From Bryum argenteum (Eukaryota; Streptophyta; Bryopsida; Bryales; Bryaceae), in assembly GCA_037043015.1 (NCBI GenBank), contig CM073328.1:2777409-2841408 (forward strand): DNA of 64,000 nt. Direction: 5' to 3'. The notes under the pieces were generated by a model that saw only the letters and a list, made by a program, of their open reading frames with translations, was not told where the DNA came from and searched no databases. The translations under genes were made by a program, and so were the position numbers. Position 1 is the first letter of the stretch; each line of letters opens with the position of its first letter. This document shows, piece after piece, positions 1 through 10,072 of the stretch.

Positions 1-69
1 AGGCTTGAGAAGCTGTATGAGGAGCGAACAGGTCTTCCAGCGCCGGAGAGAATTAGCGATAGGCGGTAG
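1..69 (+). CDS. 3' end of an unidentified protein-coding gene (partial)
   Basis: The frame starting at base 1 is open and reads 22 residues, RLEKLYEERTGLPAPERISD followed by RR, before TAG at 67-69. The charged composition, proline pair and GC-richer codons look like a true C-terminus, and the sequence turns AT-rich immediately after the stop, as expected of a 3' UTR. The gene would enter from the left edge on the plus strand. The family is not recognised and the fragment is too short to prove coding; it could be chance. Confidence 0.4.
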   Translation, partial: RLEKLYEERTGLPAPERISDRR

Positions 70-1797
70 ATGGATGATTTGTTCTTCTAGATTCTGCTTA
101 ACTTGTACATTGTTTGCTATTGTTAATCTGAATGCCCGAAACTGGGTTAGTGCACACTCGAAGGGATTGTTTGTTGTGGGGAATCAAGTTGTTGAGTGAA
201 TAGAATTGTCAATGTGCTCTTTTGCGAGTCACTTGATCGTTGATTCAAATCATCCAGCAGGTGGTGCTGTGTGATGCATACTGAGCCACTGTAATGAAGC
301 TATCGTAAGTTGATGATACATTGTACAATGTGTATGCTCTTGGTATGATGCATGTAAACTATGTTCAATTGTGTTATTTGAAAGCAGAATAGTAGGCTGT
401 GAATGTTATCTCTAATTGCTTCTGTACAATACATACCAATATCATTACTTTCATATCGTTTGAATCACAGTAAACTTGCATAGTATGTTGTTCCAGATAA
501 TGTATCAAACGGTGTAAGTACATAAAAATATCTTTGCTTAGATACTTATTGTATCAAAACAAGTAAGGATTATCTTTACTCTCTTATCGCTTAAGGTAGT
601 TCTTTGAAGCCGATTCACCTCTAGGCTAGTGTTTTAGAGCTATTTCATTAGCCTCTTCGTAGACATGTCTTCATACTGTAAGTTATTCACAGACATCTCA
701 GCTTTTTAAGAAATATTGAGATAAGATATGCACACAAGAGGTCATGCAGAAATCACAATCGTAAGTACCACCGGTGTCTTGTAAAGCGAACGCAGTCCAC
801 TTCCAGCCGGAAGGAAAAAGAGCACGTGAGCGCTAAGAGATTACATGATAACAGAGAGTGGACAAAGAAAAGAGCACGGTTGATTGTAAGTTTCAAAGAA
901 GAACACACTCAATCACGATCATCCCGTGGAGTAACTGTCTGTAAGTATGCACAGTCTTTCTACTGAAGAATCCGATCATCACGATGGATCCACTTGAAAA
1001 TGAGTTCCTATAGCTACATGCTCGTCTTTCATACTACCAGTTCCTCCTTCCATGCCAAGTTCATCGCAAGATCATTATCTGCACCTCTTCATCCTTCAAC
1101 TATTGAGGTGATCCGAAAGAACTGCACAGAAAAACACACGTCAGATACGTGTGTTTCCATCTCGAAGCATGATATAACAATCACGAGAACTCGAGAGCAA
1201 TTCTCAACACAAAGTATGAACAAGGTTGGAGAAACTGAAACGAATAAAGGATAAATTCAGACAAGTTGCTCCTCGTGATTACTCGAAATTTTAGTAGCAA
1301 GCTACAGCTAAGTTGCACGAAAACAGGTGCTGAATCGCATCAGATGCTTTAAGAAATTCAAATTCTCCTGACGCGCACCGGGTTCAGTTAGCGCTGATGC
1401 CTAGATCTCAAATAATCAAATGGCTGCACTTGAACTGAATTTTTAATCGTTCAATTTTCTTATTTTTCTATCAGAAAGTTATACCTAGCTAATCGATAGC
1501 CATCAACCATATGTTGAATCAAACTTCTCAACCTCGCCCTCCGAAAAATTAAACTAACAAAGATAATTCAGATACACCGGTCTATCAACCAGATCTCACG
1601 TGATCAAACTGCTGAAACTATCTATTAGGAATTATACCTTACTAATACATAGCCATCAATCAGGTGAGTGTTGATAAAACCTCGTATGAACCGTATGCGG
1701 ATGGAAAGGGAGCTTGATCAGAAGCTCGAGCAGCCTCTAAATCATCAGTTTTTTTTACAAGAAATGAACGAGGATCGGGCGTACCTAGGAAGCGCAT
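70..1797. other. Intergenic, AT-rich, no gene seen
   Basis: This stretch holds no convincing ORF or RNA gene. The left part probably contains the 3' UTR of the gene ending at base 69, and the right part the 3' UTR of the minus-strand DSS1 gene. The small ORF at 994-1254 has no recognisable family or splice context. Confidence 0.5.
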
Positions 1798-2022
1798 CTA
1801 CTTCTCGGCCTCAAGCTCCTTCTTGAGCTGCACGGAGAAATCGTCGGTGACATCATCGTCATCCCAGTCGTCCTCCCATTGCTGCAAGGCGCCTTTGCCC
1901 TCATCTTCGTCATCCCAGACCTCGTTCTCGAACTCCTCGAACTCATCGTCATCCTCGAACACGTCCAGCTTCGGATCTTCTACCACGTCCTTCACCGCCG
2001 TGGCGCCTGTGCTCCCCGCCAT
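1798..2022 (-). CDS. DSS1: 26S proteasome lid subunit DSS1/SEM1
   Basis: A single-exon ORF of 74 aa, close to the usual 70-75 aa of the family. The protein is almost entirely acidic and carries the two diagnostic acidic-aromatic blocks: FEDDDEFEEFENEVW at about residues 22-36 and LQQWEDDWDDDDVTDDFS at about 46-63, followed by a short basic-amphipathic tail QLKKELEAEK. DSS1/SEM1 is an intrinsically disordered component of the proteasome regulatory lid that stabilises the Rpn3-Rpn7 contact; in other eukaryotes it also binds BRCA2 and the TREX-2 mRNA export complex. The start is the only in-frame ATG that gives the conserved length. An AAACCCTA telobox-like motif lies about 45 bp upstream (around 2065). 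After the stop there is a CTAGGTACG string that could be a donor of a 3' UTR intron. No intron interrupts the coding part. Confidence 0.93.
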   Translation of the reverse strand: MAGSTGATAVKDVVEDPKLDVFEDDDEFEEFENEVWDDEDEGKGALQQWEDDWDDDDVTDDFSVQLKKELEAEK

Positions 2023-2208
2023 CGCTTCAATCTCTCTTGCAAATTGATCAACAAGCTCTGCTCCAAACCCTACGCTCTGAAATTGAGTGCTGTATACCGG
2101 AAACTACATTCATCCGTTAGTAGTGTTCATCCAGTTTGGATGGATGTGGATGACGGAAGCTCGCTTCTCGAACGTCCTTCATGATGGGTTTCTTAATCAC
2201 ACTACACT

Positions 2209-2400
<192 letters not shown>

Positions 2401-2411
2401 TTTTATTTTTA

Positions 2412-3899
2412 AAAGTTTGTTTTCCCCCAATTATATGAAGCTCAACAACTTTTTAGATGTAAGTTCTTTTATTCAAATCATTTTGGTGTCAATAACGGAT
2501 GCTTTACATGAGAGGAGTCAAGCCGAGCATGGGGCTGAAGGAGGGCAAAAATTCATTCGCGATGTGATTGATTCATTACTTCTAGTTCAAAAAATGAACC
2601 AATCAAGTTGAGAGGATTTTTGCTCTCCATCGGCCTCAAGTACAACTTGACTCTCCATGTAAAGCGTTCCTAAGGAATATATATTGATTTATAGTCCCCT
2701 TGTGGAGGGTGCCACGTCGGACTTATAAATTATGGCAAAATTAAAGGCAAAATTATGTAACCACCCTACTAGAAATCCCCAAAAAGGCAGCCCCTTTACC
2801 AAATCATATGGGACTCACCCCCAAGACCCCACCATGTGGCACCCCTACAAGTCCATTAGCTAATGAATTAATGCTCCTAGTTACATTTTGATGTCATAGT
2901 TACACACATAGTAGATACATCAATATAATATCAACTAGCCATTGTGGCCCTAATTGTGGAAGGTCCTAACCCAAATTCTTCCTTTGCACTATAGCTTCAA
3001 TGAGTTACGACAATAACTTTCTAGTTTTACACTACCAAGATAGGAGTTGAAGAAGTAAATTAATATTTCGAAGCATAAACATGTATATGTATTAGTTACT
3101 TACTTCAATTTTAGGGAAGAAAATAAACAAAAGCTCCGTGGGAATTGTATTATTAAATAATTAATATACCAAAAAAAAAGATAAATGAAAGCCAATAGGA
3201 AATCTAAGTTCTTAGTGTTTTGGTTTGAGATTTTTTTTAGTGAAAGAATTGAAAAAACCCATGGTTCTTGAGGAGTTGTCTCTCCTTCATCCACCCGTAA
3301 GAATTTGTCACTTTTTGTTGAATCACCATTTGAATCTAGTTTGTGTACTAGAAATCTTTCTTAAGATGCTATGAAAATAAGGCACGCATCCTTGTGGAAC
3401 CCTTTATCTTTTGTAAGTTTTTGGGGTAGTTTTCACCAATAGAAGGCTACTACTCGAGCCAAGATTATTTTTTGATAATTTGTTATGGTACAAGAGTTTT
3501 TTAAAAATCAAGGTGAAGAAATTTTAGTTGGAAATTTATTTATTGTAATTGGTTTGTCAATAGCGTTTCCGTTTACATCAAAGTGAAAAGGATGGAATTT
3601 TATTGAGTACTAACCCATTATTTGTGTGGCCTAACACTTGAATAAGTTGCACGTGATCTCCAATAAGTCTAGTACAAGATTGTACAATTGAAATTTGGAT
3701 AACTTAGCTTTATATCCATCTTCAAAAAAAAAAAAAAAAAAAAAACAAAAATTCTCTATATCAAAAATAAACGGAAACATCTAAGAATTAACTTAAAACT
3801 ATATATACTTATTCATAGCATACTACACAAAGCCAAATAATTTCTATAGTGGCTTAGTGCACTCCCAAAACATTTGATGAGGTTTTCCTACTTTTGACC
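2412..3899. other. AT-rich intergenic region with a decayed repeat copy at 3470-3720
   Basis: No gene is seen. The part at about 3470-3720 (from GATAATTTGTTATGG to the poly-A tract at 3724-3744) resembles 18890-19120 in the same orientation and the inside of the TTAA element at 28877-29852 in reverse orientation. Shared landmarks are TTGGTTTGTYAATAG, AAAGTGAAAA and the phrase around ACAAGATTGTA. It is therefore an old, truncated member of that element family. Confidence 0.5.
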
Positions 3900-6800
3900 T
3901 CACATGTTCAGGTGCATCAATTGGAATCTTTTTGGGTCCAAATAAGGCTCCAAAAGTTGAGTGACTTGGAAACCTGCTTCTACTATCATTGACACCCATG
4001 AACTTAATGTATACAAACGGTTGGTGAACTTGATCTCAGATCCACTATTTGTTGCCATAATAATCTGCAATGCACACAAAACCATGAGCACTTATTGAGA
4101 ACTTACAACTATTTTGGATCCTTAGATAAATCCAATCATGAAAATTAAACATTAAAAAAAAGAAAAAGAAAAAAAGAATTTTGACATCAACCAATTTTTA
4201 GTTCGATATACTAGTCTAGAATAATCAAAAGTTGTTTTTTTTCTCTAAATAAAAGAGTCCCTGTACACTATGGACCAAGAGCCATGTCCAAGAAAATCAA
4301 ATATCATTTTCATGGTCATGGCTCTTGGCCAGGAGCTGTGACCATGACAAATCAAAAGTGGATTTTTGAGTGGCTTGGTCACTCTTGTAGTGTAAAGTGG
4401 ATTTGGATCAGGAGAAGTTTAAGCTCAATCTTCTAATATGAATCCTCATTTATTCTCTCTCTTACCATCCCCTTTTTAATTCCTCCTTGCTTTCTAAATA
4501 ATTGAACACTAGCCAATTAATGATTTTTGTCTCATGGTTTACTTGATTGTAGACTTGTAGTTGAGCATGCCAACATCTCTTAAGTTTTATGTATTGGAGT
4601 TTAGGAAACAAAGTATTTGTTGATGTGGCCAAAGCTTTGTTCAATGTGAATGATATCAAGAATATGAGTAATTAATAATAAATTTGGGGAACAAGGTACT
4701 TCAAAGAATCACAACTAATGTGATTGTATACCTTGATTATTTAATTAAGAGTATTCTTAAAGTTTCCAACAAGGGGTAAGGTCATTACCCCCACATCAAT
4801 TTGTTACCCCACGATAATTTTGAGTGATATACCTTTCGAGGGGCTCCTTCGTCTTCATAATAATTCCACTCCGTGCCATCCTCTTTGGGCTTCATACGAA
4901 CACTCGTACCTTCGTAGTTGGACTTTTGCATATAATACATCACATGTGTCTCATAGAGCATCAGTTTCCCACCGGGCTTCAACATCTTGAGGATTTCAAC
5001 CAATGCCTCATTTATCTGCACCACAAGGCCCACAAACAATTACATCCCAATTTGGGTTATGTAGAAGAGATGATACAATGGTACCTGGTTAAGATCAACC
5101 TCGTTAAGATCAACATCTAGTTAAAAACGCTGTCACTGTCCCTTTATTATGCAAAGAGGCATTATGGTCAATGCTTGGATAAGATCAACGTTTTTGTTTA
5201 TCCGAAAACGTTTATTTAATCCAAGCACCACTATAGAACATTGTATCAATACTATCCAAAGGGAGATTTCGTCATCATCTGGCCTATGCCTGTTGAAAAC
5301 GGCCCACAAGATTGCTTAAGAAACAAAAGAACTAAAAAGAGTTGGGCGACCCTATACAAGAGTTGGGCTATTAGAGAAACATAGGAGCTCATAGAACTAC
5401 TACTAGAGAAACAAAGCTAATAAAGCTACAATGGATTCGATCTCTTAGAACTACCATTCAATAATTAACCTAAAGGAACTCCGGTTCCAGAAGAGGTGGT
5501 TGTTAGTGTTGCCATATGTACATATTGTTAGCCTTCTTCTTGAATACAAAGCTGTTAGGGTCACTTTACACTCCAGACCATGAAGATTGACCACGACCTT
5601 TTGAATTCTGTGATTGAAGAGTAAAGTGCTCTTGGTCCCATTTAGCTTTACACTACCTTGAAAAAAGTAGAATGACTACTAGCTTTGAGGTCCCCAAACT
5701 ATGCTTACTATACTTATTCTCCATGGTGAATAATGTTTCCTTGATTATAGTTGAGTCGAAGAAAATGCCTCTACTCAACTACAATCAAAGAGACCATGAG
5801 GCTCTGAAAAGCTCATCGATTGGCTAGTGTTCAATTATTAAAGACAAAAGGAGGAAAAAGGGGAGGGTAAAAGAGGGAATAATGAAGGAATCAATGAACT
5901 TAAACTTGTTTTGATCCAAATCCACTTTACACTAAAAGAATGACCAAACCACTCAAAATTCCAGTTCCGATTTATCATGGTCATAGCTCTTAGTACCTCG
6001 TCCTTGGAGAGCAGGTTACAGAATACATGTACCTCGTCCTTGGAGAGCAGGTTACAGAAAACATAGACGCAAATAGCTAAGTCGAAAGTCCCTTGCTGTG
6101 CTCCAGGGATGGAGCTCAACTTCGTCGCAGAGATCACATGAAACTCAGCACTTCCACTTACATTCCTGAAGTAAAAAAAACAATCAATCAATTAATAACA
6201 TAAACCCAAGATCAGAATGTACGCAATTATGAACCTCAATTTCATTCCATAAGTGGTTTTATGATGTAGAATAGACAACTATAATAATAGTCCTTAGAAG
6301 AAGTAAGTGAGCAGAGATTCATTGAGGAGGAAGGATTTGGCACGATGAACTATTATTAATTTTGCAAGAACAAATTTCCAAGTATTTATAGAAAGAATAC
6401 GAAATGATTTTGAAGTCTATCAACTCCAATTCTACACAAAACTACACTATACTAAATAGGTAGATTAGTGTTATATACACTAATTTATATTAACATGCTA
6501 TAAGTTTTAAGTCAATATTTTAACCCTCTACATCCGTCAAGATGGGGATCCTTCCATAGTATTGGAATCAATACTCTTGGTTTTTATTTATTTATTTATT
6601 TATTTATTTATTTTTTATTTTATCAAAAGTAAAAACTTACAACGTTTTCAAATTTTATAAAAATCTAACACTAGTCTACCTATTCAATGTAGTGGCCACA
6701 AGGAAGGAACATACTTACTGGTTAAGAAGGCAAATTTCAGTTTCCTTTTTAGCTTCCTCTACCATGTTTGGTGACACATCATTCGCAAGTACATGACTTG

Positions 6801-8154
6801 CACCTGGATTCAGCACAACACAAGCATCATCTTTATTCACAAGAATCACTACATTCTCTACATTTTCTCCTACCTTGGTTCCACTCTTGAATGAATCAGA
6901 AGCATACAGAACATCATACCTCTATGGGTTGGCGTGAATATAGTGTCTGTTCCATGAAATGCCCACATGACATAATAACAATGGTATAGGACTACTAATA
7001 CCTCTCAGAGTGGACACTATATAACAAGAAATAGACTATAAAGTGATTGTTTGGGTTGTTTTAGCATCACAACACTCAAAATGGGAGGAGGTACCATCAA
7101 CAAAACTTAACACTTTTCACCTAAAGTCCCTTCATTCTTACAAACTACCCACCCATTCATTTAGGAAATGACAACATCTTCATTCAAACTCCCAACTTGT
7201 AAAAAAATCATTAAACTTGGACCAAAACTAGTGTTGTCTTATCATACAAAATTCCTATTCATTTGTCAGGCACAATTTAGATGAGATGTACATTTGATAC
7301 ATTGAAGACGTCTTAGATGTACATCTCATCTACGACGTTGTGTCTGACAAATCAATAGGAAAGTGTCTGATAAGACAACCCTGACCAGAATTGTTTCAAT
7401 TCAGTCATACTCTATCAAATTGTAGCAAAACTAAACGAGTCAGAAAGACTAGATCTACCATACATGGCACCCTACTTTCTCACCTACGATGCTTTTGTGT
7501 AGTGGGAGTACTCTGATGAAACGCAAAGCATTTCACCTGTAAACCTCATTTCTGAACATGTGTTAATCTAGCCTAGTTGAAGAAAGAAAAGATAGCAAAT
7601 TTAACCTCAGAACCTCTAAGCAGACACAAAGCTGAATTTGAGATCTGATATTGGACGATAGTCAACATTTTTCATCCAAAACCATCTTCTTCCAACTTCC
7701 TCATCATCCACACTGATGGACTCATACGTTTTAGGGTTAGAAATAGAATGAGATAGTAGAAGGAATGATTGGTGGCTTCGATAGTAGAAAGAAAAAGAGA
7801 ACTGCAAGAGAAACTACTAACATTAAATTATGTGGCTTCTGACAAGATTGAATAGCTAAATGACTAAGATTTGAAATTGCCAATTGAGGCTCCTGGAACC
7901 GTGCTTGAATGATGAAAATTCAGAGACAGACAGAGGAGATGCTTCATACCGGCTTGTAGTAATCTGACGGTATACTTGCCAGCGCCACAGCCCACATCCA
8001 AGGCCTTCCACGGCGTCCCGGCACCTTGATTCTCCGCAAACCTTCGAAACTGGGCTTCGAGAAATGGAATCTCCAGCATGTCCTTCAACCAAGTGTTCGA
8101 CTTGTAATCCGCGGAAATCTTGTCCCACGCCTCACCATCGCCATCGCTAGCCAT
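3900..8154 (-). CDS. Class I SAM-dependent methyltransferase (5 exons)
   Basis: Five exons read on the minus strand: 8154-7950, 6803-6719, 6165-5997, 5015-4833 and 4064-3900. All have GT-AG junctions and keep frame, giving 268 aa. Exon 1 carries the SAM-binding motif I, ALDVGCGAGKY (residues 51-61); exon 2 has the acidic motif II region HVLANDVSPNMVEEA; exon 3 the motif TFDLAICVYVFCNLL; exon 4 the post-motif MLKPGGKLMLYE, the usual strand-5 loop of Methyltransf_11/UbiE-like enzymes. The N-terminal WDKISADY is also typical of small-molecule or protein methyltransferases. The substrate cannot be read from sequence. Exon 3 ends in a 36-bp tandem duplication that repeats the donor site: the nearer donor (after 6033) would give 256 aa, the outer one (after 5997) adds 12 repeated residues. 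Introns 3 and 4 hold an inverted pair of repeats, intron 1 a long hairpin, and the region just upstream of the ATG a 59-bp tandem repeat. Confidence 0.88.
4332..4575 (+). repeat. Dispersed repeat, arm A of an inverted pair in the methyltransferase introns
   Basis: This approximately 245-bp stretch in the last intron matches the reverse complement of 5745-5990 along its length. Shared landmarks, in order, are GAGCTRTGACCATGAYAAATC, TTTGAGTGGYTTGGTCAYTC, TAGTGTAAAGTGGATTTGG, AATTGAACACTAGCCAAT and a CATGGT...TTGATTGTAG segment. The arms are diverged, roughly three quarters identical by eye. Confidence 0.8.
5745..5990 (-). repeat. Dispersed repeat, arm B of the inverted pair, abutting the exon 3 donor
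   Basis: Reverse-orientation partner of 4332-4575. Its end (GAGCTATGACCATGA on the minus strand) starts only a few bases after the outer exon 3 splice donor of the methyltransferase gene. It also contains its own small hairpin at about 5742-5795 (TTGATTGTAGTTGAGT against ACTCAACTATAATCAA). Confidence 0.8.
5997..6068 (-). repeat. 36-bp tandem duplication containing a splice donor
   Basis: Two adjacent near-identical 36-bp units at the end of methyltransferase exon 3 each encode VFCNLLSKDE and each end in GAG|GTAC, so the splice donor is duplicated together with 12 codons. Both donors are in the same phase. Confidence 0.9.
7219..7402. repeat. Foldback (hairpin) element in methyltransferase intron 1
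   Basis: The left half (accaaaactagtgttgtctt to atgagatgtacat) is matched in inverse order by the right half ending at accctgaccagaattg. The stem is about 75-80 bp with a loop of a few tens of bases. It has the size of a small MITE or a precursor-like hairpin. Confidence 0.75.
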
Positions 8155-8184
8155 CGCGATGAACAGACACTTTCCCACTGAAAC

Positions 8185-8330
8185 GAGCTTCGAACTAGTC
8201 GGATATTTCTTTCTTTCTAGACGAAGAGAGACTGGCCTAGTTCGAGCTTCGAACTAGTCGGATATTTCTTTCTTTCTAGACGAAGAGAGACTGGCCTAGT
8301 TCGAGCTTCGAACTAGTCGGATATTTCTAG
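8185..8330. repeat. 59-bp tandem repeat, about 2.5 copies, upstream of the methyltransferase
   Basis: Units start at 8185, 8244 and 8303 with GAGCTTCGAACTAGTCGGAT; the third copy is cut after GGATATTTCTAG. The array begins 31 bp upstream of the methyltransferase ATG at 8154, so it lies in the 5' UTR or core promoter. The units are virtually identical, implying a recent duplication. Confidence 0.95.
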
Positions 8331-9401
8331 TGGAAGAGATCGATTAGAAGAAGATTGTATGCGTAATGCGGCTTCTGTGGTGGCGTGACGAGTTCGTGAA
8401 CTGTAATGATGCCTTGCAAAGTGAGTGCAATCAAGATTGGAATCTGACAAAGTGACTGCAATCTGATTCTGTAAAGTACGATGCTCGGAACTGTCGGATT
8501 GGGAGTGGCCGAGAGAATCATCTTTCGAACATGCTCACTTTTGTAGGAGATTGGATCAATTGGATTGTAGACTTATCTTGGATTTGATTCCAATGTTGGA
8601 AGTGGAATCTGTAAGGTAATCTTCTTAAATTTCAGTACGCAAAATTTGTAATGAAGTTAACAGTGTAAGCAATTTTTGTGCATGGGGAAAGTAAGTGGAA
8701 CGATGAACAAAGCGGAATCATCATTTTATAAACTCTTCAATAATTTGTTATGAATTTCTGAAGCTCAACTTATAGGTGTTTTTAAAATGTTGCATTAAAA
8801 TGGCATAGTGTATTATTTGTTTTTAGTACATGGTACTGTTAGAATGCACAACTATTAAGTAGAGTGGCCTCCAGTTTGCTAATGAATTCCTTCTAGAGGG
8901 AGTTTTTGTGAAAAGTTTGACAATTCTTTGTGAACACAAAAATGATTGAATTTGAAATCCATAAGATAATGTGTCGGAATTACATTAGAGTGTCATACAA
9001 TATTATGATAAAGTATCATTTCCTCTTTGTAGTACCATTTAAACTTTTACAATTACTTTATACACCATTCACCATTGACTATTCTCACTTTTTGTTATAT
9101 TCAAGATGTAGGTTTCAGTTGCAAATTTGAAATGAGCATTCCGAAGTTGTTATTAGGATACTTAAGCACATATTGTAGCTTTTAATTACAAAAGAGTTTA
9201 TGTCCAAAAGTGTTATATCTAATGAAATAGCCACTTTTAATCCTCAATCATATTGATCCTCTAGAAAAAAACGAACCCTCAAGCCAGCCCGATGGTGAAT
9301 TTTATTCAATGCAGAACTTACTCTATCTTAATAGTGAAAGCAATTTTAAATCAATTGCACAGTGCTAGTATATATTCTGAAATACCGGCAACTGTTAACA
9401 T
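8331..9401. other. Intergenic, with a diverged repeat copy at about 8865-9190
   Basis: No gene is seen. Bases 8865-9190 match 20150-20470 in the same orientation through landmarks such as AAAAGTTTGACAATT, TTGTGAAC, AAAAATGAT, ACCATTGACT and TTTGAAATGAG. This is a copy of one arm of the foldback element described at 20144-21096. Confidence 0.6.
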
Positions 9402-9483
9402 GTGCTCATGCCGGAGTGGTTATCGGGCATGACTAGAAATCATGTGGGCTTCGCCCGCGCAGGTTCGAATCCTGCTGAGCACG
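9402..9483 (+). tRNA. tRNA-Ser (anticodon AGA)
   Basis: The 82-nt sequence folds as a class II tRNA. The acceptor stem is GTGCTCA with TGAGCAC and discriminator G; A and B box sequences are TGCCGGAGTGG and GGTTCGAATCC; the anticodon loop CTAGAAA is closed by an ATGA/TCAT stem; and there is a long variable arm, TGTGGGCTTCGCCCGC, as serine tRNAs have. The internal A and B boxes are the RNA polymerase III promoter, and a TTTT run about 13 bases downstream would terminate transcription. It reads UCU and, by wobble of A34 to inosine, UCC and UCA codons. No intron is present. Confidence 0.95.
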
Positions 9484-10072
9484 CTCACAATAGTAGTTTT
9501 GCTTTCTGCCAGAGCAGGTATTTCCTGGAACCGCACCTGCAACTCATGATCAATCAATGCTTTGGGACACTAGCCTACTACAGTATCAACAAATCATAAC
9601 ATATTTTACACTAGATAATGCACACAAGATTCTTTCTGAAGGAGTTGAAGGTGGTTGACAAAAAACGATAATTCAGATAAAACATATTGAGAGGATGGTA
9701 ACAACCGCTACATCTTTGTAGCATTAACACAGATATTCAAATCCACCTGATGAGCCTCTCAAAATGCTCGTGGAAGGTGTGGCAAAGAAGTGCCGTTGTT
9801 TAAACAGTAACAGGAATAGTAACATCATCATCCTTGATGGTGCCGTCGCTCTAACAGGAACAGGAATAAAATCAAACTGGTGGGTTCCAACGTTTGTAAA
9901 CCCATGCAAACTAGCACTTACGTACTTGGCTGTATATGAAAATCATCACCATGATAAGTGTTAGTAGTGACGCATTCGAAACTAATACTACCAAAAGTAG
10001 CATTCAAGTCTTTCAATCAGGCATCTATCTTGCTGCTGGGCTCTCTCAGGTAATCTTCTTCTCTTCTCCTCT

